Part shown: in pieces, positions 46,604 to 57,972 of the stretch
Position numbering within the stretch: position 1 is the first letter of the stretch
How the letters are laid out: every line of letters begins with the position of its first letter
Assembly: GCA_002286715.1 (NCBI GenBank)
Contig: NSJX01000001.1
Location: forward strand, 683,835 to 747,834
From: Dentipellis sp. KUC8613
Lineage: Eukaryota; Basidiomycota; Agaricomycetes; Russulales; Hericiaceae
Direction: 5' to 3'
Length of the DNA: 64,000 bases
Position numbers and translations under genes: made by a program
The notes under the pieces: generated by a model
Told to the model about the DNA's origin: nothing
The model's database searches: none
Seen by the model: only the letters and a program-made list of their open reading frames with translations

Positions 46604-47331
46604 ATGGCTGATGTTGCCTACCTGCGTTCGTTGCTGAGGGAGCATCCCGACTTCCCCAAGAAGGCGAGTCCTGTCACTGCCGACCACATGCACCCAGCCT
46701 GACCGCGATCTGACATTTTACGCCGCAGGGAATTGTGTTTCTGGATATATTCCCCCTGCTGAAGTCCCCCCTCGCATTCGAGACTCTCATCACGCACTTC
46801 CTGCACCACATAACTTCGCGCACGATCCACCTGACCCCATCGAAGAAGATCGATGTCGTGGTCGGCCTCGATGCGCGTGGGTTCTTGCTGGGCCCTATCA
46901 TTGCACTTCGGTTAGGAGCTGCCTTCGTGCCTGTTCGCAAAAGCGGAAAACTCCCCGGCGAGTGCGTGAAGGCCTCGTTTGAGAAGGAGTACGGCGTCGT
47001 AAGTGATATTGGCCTCCTGTGTTATCCAAGATGCTCAATCTGGTGTTGCAGGATGTCTTCGAGATGCAGGCAGATGCCATAACTCCTGGCCAAAATGTCA
47101 TTGTGATCGACGATCTCATCGCGACAGGTAGGTCTATCGCTCTTCTCCTCAAGCCATATCACTGGCCTAAAGCAACGTCTTCCAGGCGGCTCCGCGAAGG
47201 CAGCAGGAGAGCTTGTCGCGAAGCAGGGTGGAAAGGTCCTGGAGTACCTTTTCATCATCGAGCTCACGTTCCTGCAGGCTAGGTCGAAGCTCGATGCACC
47301 CTGTTATTCTATTGTACAAGTAGATGAGTGA
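46604..47331 (+). CDS. APT1: Adenine phosphoribosyltransferase
   Basis: Four exons, ATG at 46604 (MADVAYLRSLLREHPDFPKK) and TGA at 47329-47331. Characteristic segments are GIVFLDIFPLLKSP, VVVGLDARGFLLGPIIALRL with the family's (E/D)ARGF motif, FVPVRKSGKLPGECVKASFE with the flexible-loop KxGKLP, and VIVIDDLIATGGSAKAAGEL, the PRPP-binding motif. APRT salvages adenine to AMP with PRPP in the cytosol. The length of about 185 residues is usual. It is convergent with the GH47 gene, whose stop lies 45 bp downstream. Confidence 0.95.
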
Positions 47332-47376
47332 CCGGTTCATCTAGACTAGAGAGTGTGCAGCACGCAGCGTAGAAGT

Positions 47377-50300
47377 TTACACCAACAACCTTGTATTCAA
47401 CAACGCATGGCCATTGAGATACAGTATACTTTTGGGGACGCCTGCGGAAGTCTTCTCATCCTGCTTCCCCTCATTACTCACTTCCGACTCTTCTGTATAT
47501 TCACTGGGGTTCAAGACCATCATCACCTGCCCTATGCGATCGCCCTCCGAGACATCCAGCATCGTGTTCAACATCTTCGCGTCCGATTTCCTCAACACGA
47601 CCATGGCCACCTCGTCTAATGATGTTCCGATTGCTTGCAGTTCATTTGTCGATGCGGAGGGGTTGATGGCGACCTCTTCCTCACTCGTTACGACGACGCC
47701 TGATGCACCCGCCTCTTGCGCTTTCTGCAGCTTTTCCAGGAAAGTGCACTCTCCTCGCTGGACTAGAAGCGCCTCGTTGGTGAAGGTCTGCGTGTAGGGT
47801 TGACATCCGAAGGGATTCGCCTTGTCGCGGACAATGGCCACGCCTTCTCCGTGTCCAAAGCGAAGCGGCGCACCGGATGGTGTGAGTCCGAAAGGATTGC
47901 CCCCAAACAGTGCTGTATGACCAATGGCAGGGAGATCGTAGACGACTGGTTCTGATATCCGAGTTCCAAACATTGGGTCTAGGGAGTCGATGAAGAAGCG
48001 GACGGGGATATCAGGGAATCTATTGTTGTGGTGATGGGTACGTTGCGTTTGAGCTGCGATCGCTAGGGCGGGGTCGTTGAGATAGACTATTTGTCCGCTG
48101 TGGACCGTATGCGGTCCGACTACAAAAGACATTCAGTCATCGCAAAAGGGGAACGACTAAAAGCACCACCCACTCTTCGAGATATCGTAACCCTTCCCAT
48201 CTAGGCGACTGACGATGCGGACACGTAGACCAGCCACGTCATTTACCATGAAGCCGTCCGCCACGGATGAAACTTTCTTTGCACTTGGGCTCGGGTCCTC
48301 AAACACCGTCTTGCCGTCTGCTGACAACACATAGTCGTATGTCTGTTCGTGAATGTTCGTATAAGCTGCCTGTCCTGTTCTGGGGGGACGGTGACTTACA
48401 AATAAATCTACCTCCGGCACTTCACACCATCCACTTGAGTGCCAGAAGCGTCCATCCGCAGGTGTAGTGGCCGTGCCAATGAGCTGTCGCGCGTAGTCGG
48501 AGTCGGTGCGGGACCGCACACCGACGTACAATCCAGGCGACTCATATTCGCCAAAATAAACCGGTTCGTATGCAGGGCACTGATTACTCTCTTTTCGACG
48601 AAGTTTCCGAACAGCCGCCGAAGGGGTTCGCAGATGTTCGGTATCTAAAAGAAGTATATGGCCTTCAGTTGTAAACACGTAGTTAGAGTCGTCGGCGTGG
48701 AGTGGATTTTCTTCATCAAATAGCAAATAAAGATACTAAAATGAACGTCAACATTGCGTCTTTTCAGAAGATCAAATTTATTTGCCTTGAGGGTTTCTGA
48801 GAGAACGAAGGATTCCATGCGGTCGTCTCGTGCATTGGTCCGCAAATCGCGGATACCGGTCAGCCCACAGGGTACCTTGGCACGCTGGGTGATATCTCGA
48901 AGGATTCTTTCACCAACGTCTAGGTAAAACGGATCCCTAGTGGCCTTCAATATATGTTAAGATGCCGTACCGAAATGCTCGAGAAGAATAGAAAACCAAC
49001 CCGGTATAAGTACCACGTTGATTCGATGAACTCTGCCGACAGAAATCAAGATTGGAGCTTCGGATTGTAATGCGATTCTTACCTGGCCTCAAGGGGAATT
49101 GATTGGCGGTTGCCTGCTTGTAGTTCATGTCCCAGACTTCGGGAAGTCCTGAATGGTGCAGCCAGAGTTGCCAAACTGAACGAAGTCAGGATATTTGTAA
49201 CACTTTCGCTCGTGAAGCGTTCTTACATATCATATGGGACTTGATTGCACTCTCAAGGTCGCCCGCTAGTACTTGCAGACCGGGCCAAAACGCCGACAGC
49301 GAGTCCAATGTGTAATAGGCTATGTCTCCTGTGGCAATGTTCACACGTCGATACTTTCTCCGATGTGAGAATATATGCTATGAGGATTCGGAGAAAGGGC
49401 TGACCCAAAAGCCATCGGACGATCTTGAGAATCTCATAATAGCCGCGTAAGACTCATTCCAGACGTCTAGAAACTCGTGTTCCCCTGCATTCATATCATT
49501 AGCTCGAACAACGTCATCAGCTGGAAAAGGATTACCGCTGAGGATATACCATTTCAAGGCATACTCGAAGAACGAGTCAATACCAGCACCAATACCACTG
49601 ACTTCCGGGTGGAGCCAAGACTTGAGAACCAGCAAAGTGTCAGTGGCTTCTCAAGCTAAGGAAGCGCAAGAGCGCACCCCAGTCCAGATATGTATAGTGT
49701 TGCCGACGAGTCCAATATCAGACCTGCGGTTCCATAGCGCAAAGAACGCCTTGTAGGCAGCCTTCTCAAATCTATCATCTCCCGTGAGACGGCTCAGCGT
49801 GGCGAATTCAAGGATGAGAGACCCTGCGCCAGCAGTACCTTTGAAACACATGTCACGGGCTATTACGATTTAATCAGGTAAGCAACGTACAAGTCTCGAC
49901 GCTCTCTCCTCTCGGAACGCCATATCGAAGATTTGTCTGCAATGCGAAGTGTGAAAATGTTGAGCTTCAAAGATCAGACGTGGACTCACTCGTGCATATG
50001 GTATACCAGTAGATGTGGCGAATGCCGGCAGAAATCTCGTCCCAAGATCGTGAGCAAGCGCCAGAAGTTGCCCACGATACCACGGAAGGTTGAATGTGCC
50101 ATTGACTTGACTTGCAAATATGTGGGCAGAGAGTAATGCTCCAAGAACCCGTATGTTGGTTTCAAATACTTGAGGCTTGGTGTCGACATCAAAGGAGACA
50201 TAATCTATAACATTCCGCACCGCGAGCTCGAAGCCGGCGCGATCGTTTAGCACAATCAGGGAGTCGAGTGAGTCGACCAAAGTGAGAGAGAAATTCCCAG

Positions 50301-50800
50301 CGACATCATTGTAAGCGATGCTCTCACTAAACATGAAGACGAATATGAACATGAGACTTTGTGAGGAGGTGAATGGTGATGACTAACGGCGACGACCATT
50401 GGGGGCCTTTCCCTGAGCAAGATAACGGAGCAAGCTAAACAAGACGGTCAATAAGCGAGCCTCATCGAGCCACAATCGCTTACCTCGTCTGCTGGGAAGG
50501 CTGTGATATAGGCAACGTAAATTCATGGATAACATAGTACTGGAGCATAGACGCCGACCATGATTCATGTAATTGTCGTAGCCGTGGTACCAAAGGTCGC
50601 GCACACGGTCACTAGGGAGACGTGAGTGCGCTGTTTATGGGGATTACATGCCAAGTCTCGCAAGCGTACCGGGTGTCCAATTTCCGACTAGATGTCCAAC
50701 CCAGCCGGGTGGATTCAGAAGCTTGGACGACAGCCTTCCATCTATACGCCTCCAGACCTACCACCAGGAGGGCTAAAAAGATCTCTGGCCATAGAATCAT
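47377..50800 (-). CDS. MNL1: ER degradation-enhancing alpha-mannosidase-like protein (GH47, MNL1/HTM1-EDEM) with PA domain
   Basis: Spliced gene of about twelve exons, ATG at 50800 ([20 protein letters not shown], a signal peptide or anchor) and TAA at 47377-47379. The splice at about 50.67 kb gives [17 protein letters not shown], then FPADE, then [20 protein letters not shown], the EDEM start of the GH47 barrel. Later segments are [60 protein letters not shown] and [23 protein letters not shown] sequence near 48.7 kb ending [15 protein letters not shown]. The C-terminal third contains a PA domain ([32 protein letters not shown]). The family trims Man8 glycans on misfolded glycoproteins and marks them for ERAD. 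Domain order and length (about 900 residues) fit fungal MNL1-type proteins. No KDEL-type end is present. Confidence 0.88.
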
Positions 50801-51022
50801 CCGGTGTCTAAGGGTGAGGGGAGAGATGGAGGCGGCCAGCTCACGGCGGGCACGTCGCGTGAATCGTCCGCCACGTACGCGTTCTGGATCACATGACTCT
50901 GAGTTAGTAGGGGTTTGACCTGGTGATGTCCGCTGTCTTCTTTGAATGCGATCGTGAGGCTCTCCCAAGCTTCACCTACTGATCAACACAGTTACACACT
51001 TCTAGTACTGCTCGAGCGAGCC

Positions 51023-52341
51023 ATGAGTTCCGTGGTTGATGTGTCCAGCAAGCTTGGCGAGTACATGCTCAAAGGCTGGGTAAGACCGACTTAGACATCC
51101 TTCCGCCTCGTTCGTCATTCACCTCCATGCTACTCTATCGTCTAGGTCTTGACAGACAAGTCCTGTCCGACTGCAGGCTGTCGTGTCCCTCTTATGCGAT
51201 CGCCCAACGGAGTACAACCAGTCATCTGGTTCTGCGCGAATTGTGATGGTTCTCGTAAGCCATATAAGCTCCATTTTTATTGTGCTGGTGTGAAAAGTAA
51301 TCTTTATGACAGCCCATCAACCGACATCCTCGGCATCTGAGGCCCCCAGCAATGAGCCTTCGTCTCCAAGTCTGTTCTCTGGCACACATAATTCTCGCCC
51401 ATCCACTGCCCCCACCGAGATATCCAGTGCCCTCAGTTCGCCCACGTTTGCCCCTCCCGTAGAAACCGAAGAATCCCTGCGCCGTCGTCATCAATCGGAT
51501 ACTGCCTCTGCTGAGATTGGGAAGCGTCTTCTGCAAGGATGGGCTATGCTTGCGGACGAGTGCCCAAATCCCGGATGTTACGGCATCCCATTGGTCAGGC
51601 CTCCGAACGTAGGGGGCGACAAGAATCCCAGGAAGGCAGGTATCCGGCAATATTGCTTGTGCATCTCAGTTTCTAAGTTGCCGAATCTATCAGGAGTGCG
51701 TTGTATGCGGAAATGCTTACGTCGACGAAAAAGATGCCCATGGTTTCGACCGACTCGTTCCCCTAAGCACTACAAGGCTTCAACTTCATGATTCAGAAGG
51801 CGCTTACCATTCGAAAGGAAAGGCAGTCGTTCGTGCTGAGACCCCCGTTGTAAGTCGCCTCATCTATGCTGTACGAAGCTCTGATACACGAACTCGTCAG
51901 GCTGGCCCCTCAACTTTGCCATTGATCAAAAACCCGTCTCCTGCACGGTTACGTCGGGTATGATTCGTTCTGTACCCTTCCATTGTACCAAAACTTATCA
52001 CATACTAGGCTGTTTCTCCTGTCGAGAACTCCCAACACGTGTTCACGTCGATCGCTCCAGGGAAGCTCGAGGTTCGTGTTTCACAACATCCCACTAATCT
52101 GCGTCCTGTGCTCAAAGGATAATAGGCCAACACACCAACAACAATCCGACATACGTTGGATAATTCTGAAAAATCCTTGGAGTCCACACTCTCAGTTCTC
52201 TCCCAAAGACTCGCAGCTATATCTGGACAGTCGATTTTGGATCCTTCCTCTATCTCCCAGACCGCAGAAGCGATGAGCAGAGTTGCTCAGGCATTGTCCC
52301 ACATCAGACAATTGCGGCGTGAGAGTCAGACCTTTCCTTGA
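51023..52341 (+). CDS. Double zinc-ribbon protein of the SSSCA1/ZNRD2 (p27 autoantigen) family
   Basis: Spliced gene, ATG at 51023 (MSSVVDVSSKLGEYMLKGW) and TGA at 52339-52341. The first unit reads GEYMLKGWVLTDKSCPTAGC, VPLMRSP and WFCANCDGS, matching the p27/ZNRD2 zinc ribbon. After a Ser/Pro-rich linker (about 70 residues) a second unit repeats it: IGKRLLQGWAMLADECPNPG, CYGIPLVRPP and ECVVCGNAYVDEKDA. The C-terminus is a helix (AAISGQSILDPSSISQTAEA, MSRVAQALSHIRQLRRE). The family is linked to centromere and tankyrase functions in animals and is little studied in fungi. The middle exons (51.85-52.16 kb) are joined only tentatively. Confidence 0.75.
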
Positions 52342-52804
52342 TAACGGGTTCTAGATGGCAGCCGCGCCTTTCCCGGGTAGCCCGATATCTGATTCCAACG
52401 CCTTCTTGACAAAAGTTTCCTTGCATAGCATAAGAGCATCTCTGTCGGATATGGGCGTCTAATCTACAGAAGAGCTTGTATATTCCGCTACCTCCGACAT
52501 CACTCTCCCATCGTCTCCGATGTTGTGTTATCTGCATGTTTTAGTTGGCCGTGGCGTTGCATCGGCGCGTACTTATTACTGACAAAGGCATAGATCTGTT
52601 TGTGGTTTCTATATTTGCCAATCACCAGGGTTGAGGGGACAGGCCCTATCGCACACATGGAAACCAGGTGTTTATACACGTTCCTACCCCACGGGTGCCA
52701 TCCAGTCAAGGCACTTGGATGCTTGCCTCCTTCAGAACATCGCATCTTGACTCACTCCACTGTCGTTTTCCGACAATAACGTCCTTCCATTCGTACTGTC
52801 AGGT
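52342..52804. other. Intergenic region, 463 bp
   Basis: Between the zinc-ribbon gene and the next plus-strand gene. I see no coding signal or repeat. Confidence 0.45.
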
Positions 52805-54638
52805 ATGCCGCGGTTCAATATCTTCAGGTCCCGAAAGGAGGCACCACCAAACGTCCCGATTAACGACTCACAACTCGGTTGGGAAGGCTCGGAAGCAGAT
52901 TATGTAGAGGATGTCGAACCGATCCAGCATGCTAGACCGCATTCACCATCCTTCCTCCGCAACTTACTTTCGAGGAACCACCCAAACCACGCCTCACAGG
53001 TAGATCCAAAAACTCCATACATTGTTTCTATCAGCTCACACACGGAATCAGCTCGGGGTTGACCGGGACCAGGAGGAGGTGAGGCTCGATCATCTATATC
53101 CTTCCGACTTCATTCGTTTCTGACCGAGCACGACACTAGCCTTGGGAATTATTGGAAGCGTCCGAAATTGCGCGAGAGGGCCCCAAGCAATACTACCATC
53201 AACATCGCCCTCGACCAACCGTCGAAGATTACTATTCGGATGAGGAACGGTCGCCTAGCCGTGCAACGGATGACGTTGCCTTCAGTATCTCGGAGTCTTC
53301 GGGACATGAAAGTCCCATTCCCATTGTTCAACGACAAGAAGACCCGGATAGCCTACATGGTCACTTCTACGAAGATTTGCCTGCCCCTTCCTTGCACAGC
53401 ACACACTCTTCGAGACATGGAAATCGGAGAAGAGACGCAACGGTCCAGGATGGACATATCGTTCCACCTCCACCGATCATAGATGGCATGACTGCCCATC
53501 CTCGTCGTAGACGGCATCGAGCGCCAGCCCACGAGTGGCATATGCATGCTGACCGCCACCGCACGAAGTTCGATCACACACATACGCCACCGCCGGTAAG
53601 TATGTCGCGTAGCCAGACGTTCATAAACTCAACGACTCCTGTAGTTGCCAAGGTCACAGAGCCCCGTGTCCAGCATTACCTCGACGAGCGTAGTACATAC
53701 GCTGGACGATGGCACACGCATCGAGGTACGTTTCGCGCCTTATCTACATCGAAGAGTAAAACTCGCTTACTGTGTCTGGGACATAGATCCCTGCTAGCCA
53801 GTACGACGATGCAGGCCATCCAATCACGTCACGGCATCGCGCTGTCAAGCCAGACGAACGTACTTTCTACATCATCCCGCCCGGTATGAACGTGATCTTT
53901 CAGGACGAACGCGGTAACGAGCTCCGAAGGTAAAGGACAGAATTTGCTTGTCTGTCGAGACTCGTCAACTTCTCCCCTTAGAATCGGCGACTTCAGCAAT
54001 CGTATGCCCAACCCCATGATAAAGTATGAAGAAGCCCCTATCGTCTTAAAAGATGAACATGGTCGGGTCTTATACAGGTGAGTAGGTTGCTTTTCTAGGG
54101 AGCTCACATTCGACCGCTGTTACAAGGACCGGCGCCATGGATGATACGAGCACTGACGCCAGCGACGATACCTACGGTCGCCCGAACATCGTTCATCTAG
54201 GACAATTCATGGCGCAGGAGTAAGAAATTGCCACGCGGATCCTTAGAGCTCTTAGACTTACGATAGCTTAGCAGCAATTGGCGTTCTGCATCGCCAGCAC
54301 CGATTCGGGTTACACTGGACAGACGAGGCAACCCCATTCATCAGTATGTGCAGGTCTTCGAATCGCCGACTCTTGGGGCTTACATGTTCCACAGGCATGA
54401 TGACGCGCGCAGCTATAGGTCGCATGCATCCCGGCGCTCGCGAAGTCAGAATTCAATTCGTATCATATACCCTGAGGGGGGCACTGCACAAGTACCACCG
54501 TCAGTACTAGCTCAACCTCTGATGACTGCTATATCTGAGCTGATTTCCACAGCTTCCACGCGCCGAGTGTCGTACACCAGCCCAGCACCCATAGCTTCCG
54601 GAGCCACCTGTCGAGGCAGGCTGTATGAACGGCGTTAG
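52805..54638 (+). CDS. Low-complexity protein of unknown function
   Basis: Spliced gene, ATG at 52805 (MPRFNIFRSRKEAPPNVPIN). The first exon is followed by a long open exon at about 53.15-53.6 kb rich in His, Arg, Ser and Pro (GPKQYYHQHRPRPTVEDYYS, RHRAPAHEWHMHADRHRTK). Later short exons carry a more regular region: YIIPPGMNVIFQDERGNELR, RIGDFSNRMPNPMIKYEEAP, VLKDEHGRVLYR and YGRPNIVHLGQF. The end is ambiguous: one frame stops at 54638 after GRLYERR, and an alternative Ser/His-rich frame stops a few codons earlier. The repeated pattern of Asp-Glu-x-Gly-Arg strands suggests a small beta-structured domain. I do not recognise the family, and exon joins are approximate. Confidence 0.55.
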
Positions 54639-54898
54639 CATATAACTATTATCCGTCAGGGTTTTGCAGGAGAATGTACGGGCGTACATCGGAGACGGAC
54701 TTATTGATGAGAAACCTAGGTGCGGGCACGTTAGGTTGTATTCCGGACTATCTGAAGCCACACGTAAACATAACGATACTTATTGATACCTACGCAGTGA
54801 TCATGTATAATCGTCGAGTTCGAGAGTGAAGGTGTACACAGGACGGGTGTATATATCTGTAAATAACGAAGGTCAATGCACATCGTACCACAGACGGA

Positions 54899-56062
54899 CT
54901 ATGATCGCCCTCTCCCTCGTCCGCCTCCACGTGCATATCCACTTCCTCTGCCGCGGCCTTGCCCTCGTCCCCGCCCGCGCCCAGATGAATCTCTCGGAAG
55001 ACCCTGCACGGAGTTGATTTCCTTGCGACTGAGCTTCAATATACCGTCGCTGAACTTTCCAACACCCATGCCCAACCCCTTTTCTCGCTTCCTTGCTGAT
55101 GGTCCCTCAGAGGATTCCTCAAACAGTTTCTTGATCGTTGGGTGATAGTTGCCCATACTCTTCGCCTGTGCGACTCATCAACATAGCCGCAATGTGAAGT
55201 CAATAATTCATTCTCACCTCTTCCAGCTGTTTTGCTCTCCTATCGGCTTGCTTGTCGATGATGCCCTCCCTTACCCGCTTGAACGCTCTATTCCTTTCTT
55301 TTTCTCGAACAGCCTTTTCACCTTTACCGAGCTTCGCCTTCCCAGAAAGCTCCATGATGCGACCAGCTAATGCTTTTTTCTTTTGAGCTGACGTCAGATT
55401 CAGCTCAGGGTTGAGCGATCCTGAGAGCAATTGTGTGTGCACGAGACGATGGAGTAGCGCATCATTTTGTATGTTCGTCCTGCAAAGATAAATATCAGCT
55501 AGAGATCTGAGGCGTATAATTATCGTACCTTTCGTCTTCGTTTGTGTCCAGAGCTTCCTTCGTAGTCTTGACAGAATCTTCATCTCTTCGAAGTTTGGAT
55601 ACTTTGGACGACTTCGCCTGTGTTCAGGACGATACATCTACAGGAGGAAGGACGTCACTGACCATAAATCCATTCTTTCCCTTTCCCTGCCTTGGTAGAG
55701 CCTGCGGTCTAGCATCAGAGAATACCACGACCGGTGCACTTGTGTGCGTGCCCGCAGTGAACCCATCGTCTATAGAGGCGGTTATGAGCGATCACTAGGG
55801 ACTTGACTGCATCTAACTTACCTTTCTCTTCGTCTTCACCATCTTCGCCATCACTGCCATCCTCCTCTGACCCAAATCCTAGCCATTCATCCTCTCCTGA
55901 CTCTTCAGATTCGCCAGAGCTCCCGGACCCTTCGGAAGCGGCAGCGTCTTCGATCTCATTTATCTTGCGCTTTTTTGTACTGCTTGAGGGTTCTCCAAAC
56001 GAGGCCAGAAATTCTTGGCCATGCGCTTGGAGAATGTTTAATAGTTCCTGGTTTTCAGACAT
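54899..56062 (-). CDS. FAF1-like rRNA-processing protein (C1orf131/Faf1 family)
   Basis: Spliced gene, ATG at 56062 (MSENQELLNILQAHGQEFLA) and stop at 54899-54901. After the opening helix there is a Lys-rich signal (STKKRKINEIED) and a strongly acidic Ser/Glu/Asp stretch (EESGEDEWLGFGSEEDGSDG). The middle is basic and helical (AKSSKVSKLRRDEDS, QKKKALAGRIMELSGKAKLG, KERNRAFKRVREGIIDKQAD). The end has GLGMGVGKFSDGILKLSRKE, which resembles the conserved C-terminal block of Faf1, a small-subunit processome factor for 18S rRNA, and a Gly/Arg repeat tail (GRGRGRGQGRGRGSGYARGG). A nucleolar protein is likely; the specific family call is from the C-terminal block and general layout. Confidence 0.68.
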
Positions 56063-56270
56063 CGTGTTGGTGTGGGTCGCGTGCTTTGCAACACTATTGT
56101 AGGTGCTAGATTCAATTTGAGCATTTTGTTACTTGAGTCGGAAGTCGCGTCTGTCTATGGGCGCTTACCTAGCCACGTGGGTAAGAAGAGACTAATGACG
56201 TTGACGTCGTATAGACGCTCACACTTCAATAACGGACGGCCTGGCCGCGCAACGTTAACCACAGCATCTC

Positions 56271-57072
56271 ATGGCGAAAGGTCGCAAGGCAGCCAAACAG
56301 CCCGAAATCCCATTGAAACGCCCTATCGATATCCCAGAGGACGAGCAATGGCGTATCATCCGTGAAACTGGTATCCTCAATAAGGCAGCATCACAGCCAG
56401 CCGCGAAGGAGAGCTCGGAACAGGATGACGAGTTTCCTCTGGCCGAGGAGATATTCATTGCCACCACACTCTTTATTCCATTGGCGTTCTTCCTTCTTTT
56501 GATGCACATGTGCGTATGGTATACCTTTAGTGGTTCGGTGGATATGACGTACTGAAATTGTGAATACAGTCTGATTCATTTCCAGTATCGACAAGAGCCT
56601 AAGTGGGGCGACATTGTTGGACGAATGTTGAGCGGTGCCCCTAGTAAGCCCACTAGCCTACAATAGATGAGCTGCCTCATCCTTTTAAACTCTCTAGTAC
56701 TGGCTGCGTTCGTGTTCTATAGTAAGCTTGACCCGATGATGCCGGTTCACCACTTGAAACTGAATATCACGCTAGCAAATCGACACAAAGGCAGTCGAAG
56801 GACACAATTTATGCTCTGGGTATTGGCCCTAGCTGCAGGCATACGGCTGATTTATCTGGTGAATTACGGGAACTGGCTGATGAATATACAGCAGGTGGGC
56901 CTGTATGACTTTCTCGCCTCTCTGGGAATGCTTACATGCTTTGTAGTGTCCACCCATTGCTACCGTCTGGGTTTTGACTATTATCCAGCTTGAGCTGGGT
57001 CCCGCCGTCACGAGCTTAGTCGGCGTGGGTCTTTGGGTATGGTGGAGTGGGATGCAGATCCTATTCAAGTAA
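56271..57072 (+). CDS. Four-helix membrane protein, conserved in fungi, unknown function
   Basis: Spliced gene, ATG at 56271 (MAKGRKAAKQPEIPLKRPID) and TAA at 57070-57072. A basic then acidic cytosolic head of about 60 residues is followed by EIFIATTLFIPLAFFLLLMH as the first helix. Then LIHFQYRQEPKWGDIVGRML, a second helix (APILAAFVFYS), a loop (HHLKLNITLANRHKGSRRTQ), a third helix (FMLWVLALAAGIRLIYLVNY), and after the last intron a fourth hydrophobic stretch (LGPAVTSLVGVGLWVWWSG) ending MQILFK. The fungal DUF7719-like family has this layout. An ER or vacuolar location is possible but not shown. It is divergent from the FAF1-like gene (208 bp between ATGs). Confidence 0.72.
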
Positions 57073-57972
57073 AAACTGATGCATCGTTCGCTCACGCTCA
57101 AATATACCAGTAGCACAATTATGAAACTACATACAGGCTTTGTATCCCGTAGGGACATCTTTCCGACTCGTACTCTATACACCAGTTATTGAACAGGTTG
57201 ATCAGCTAGCAAAGTATAGAGCAGAAATATTGTCGAAACGATCATGGCTATGAAAGGCCATGAATTACTGTATGCTCGATGATACGCCGAAGCACGGGAT
57301 GAAAGCTAGAACCCGGCTGGCACCTTATACGAGCAATAAGAAAGAAAAGTTTGGATACCGTAGCAGTAGCCTATCAGAAGATTCATCATTCAGGGATGCT
57401 CACTGGATTTCCGGGCGAAAGGGTATCAGCCATGTTCTGTGTGGCGAGGGGAAATCCATTCAAACATAGCGAAGTCCCACTCATGCAACAACATCCAAGA
57501 TGGCAAAGGGTGCGAAGGTCAGACGCCCTCGCCCTCGTCAAACTCTTCCTTCAGCGTGTCAATCTTGCTCTAAGATACTATCAAGAAGAGGAAGAGAATA
57601 CATATATGTGCACGCACCCTCCAAGTAGTATTTCGACCCTCAAGGACTTTTCGAAGTACCCTGATTTGCCATTTCAGGCGTTTCGTACACATCCTTTGTA
57701 TAGTGCTTTGATGTTGGTCTACACGTTGGCAAAAAGACTTGTACACCCTATCATCGCGAGCAAAGTACCATGACTAGATGCGACTTCATATCAGCGACTG
57801 GTCCCATGCGAACGTCAAGGAGTGAGGCTCACCGGTATTGACTCTGCCTGTACGGACTCCGATACTATCGACCAAGCCGCCATCATCAGGAGATCACCAG
57901 TTGCATTGGATATGCTTTGACGAAAGGTCAAGTGTTATAACATAGGTCTGTTAAGCTAGCCCGGCTGGCTTA
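57073..57972. other. Interval with one unassigned ORF, about 0.9 kb
   Basis: Contains the 3' flank of the membrane-protein gene, and a 127-codon open frame from the ATG at 57393 to 57773 described separately. The rest has no coding signal. Confidence 0.4.
57393..57773 (+). CDS. Unassigned ORF, possibly an orphan gene or fragment
   Basis: Unspliced frame of 126 residues from the first ATG (MLTGFPGERVSAMFCVARGN). It has an internally plausible composition, with helices around RRSDALALVKLFLQRVNLAL and HPLYSALMLVYTLAKRLV and an acidic run (YYQEEEEN). No domain is recognised. It could be a lineage-specific gene, a decayed fragment or a chance ORF. Confidence 0.25.
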   Translation, partial: GMLTGFPGERVSAMFCVARGNPFKHSEVPLMQQHPRWQRVRRSDALALVKLFLQRVNLALRYYQEEEENTYMCTHPPSSISTLKDFSKYPDLPFQAFRTHPLYSALMLVYTLAKRLVHPIIASKVP

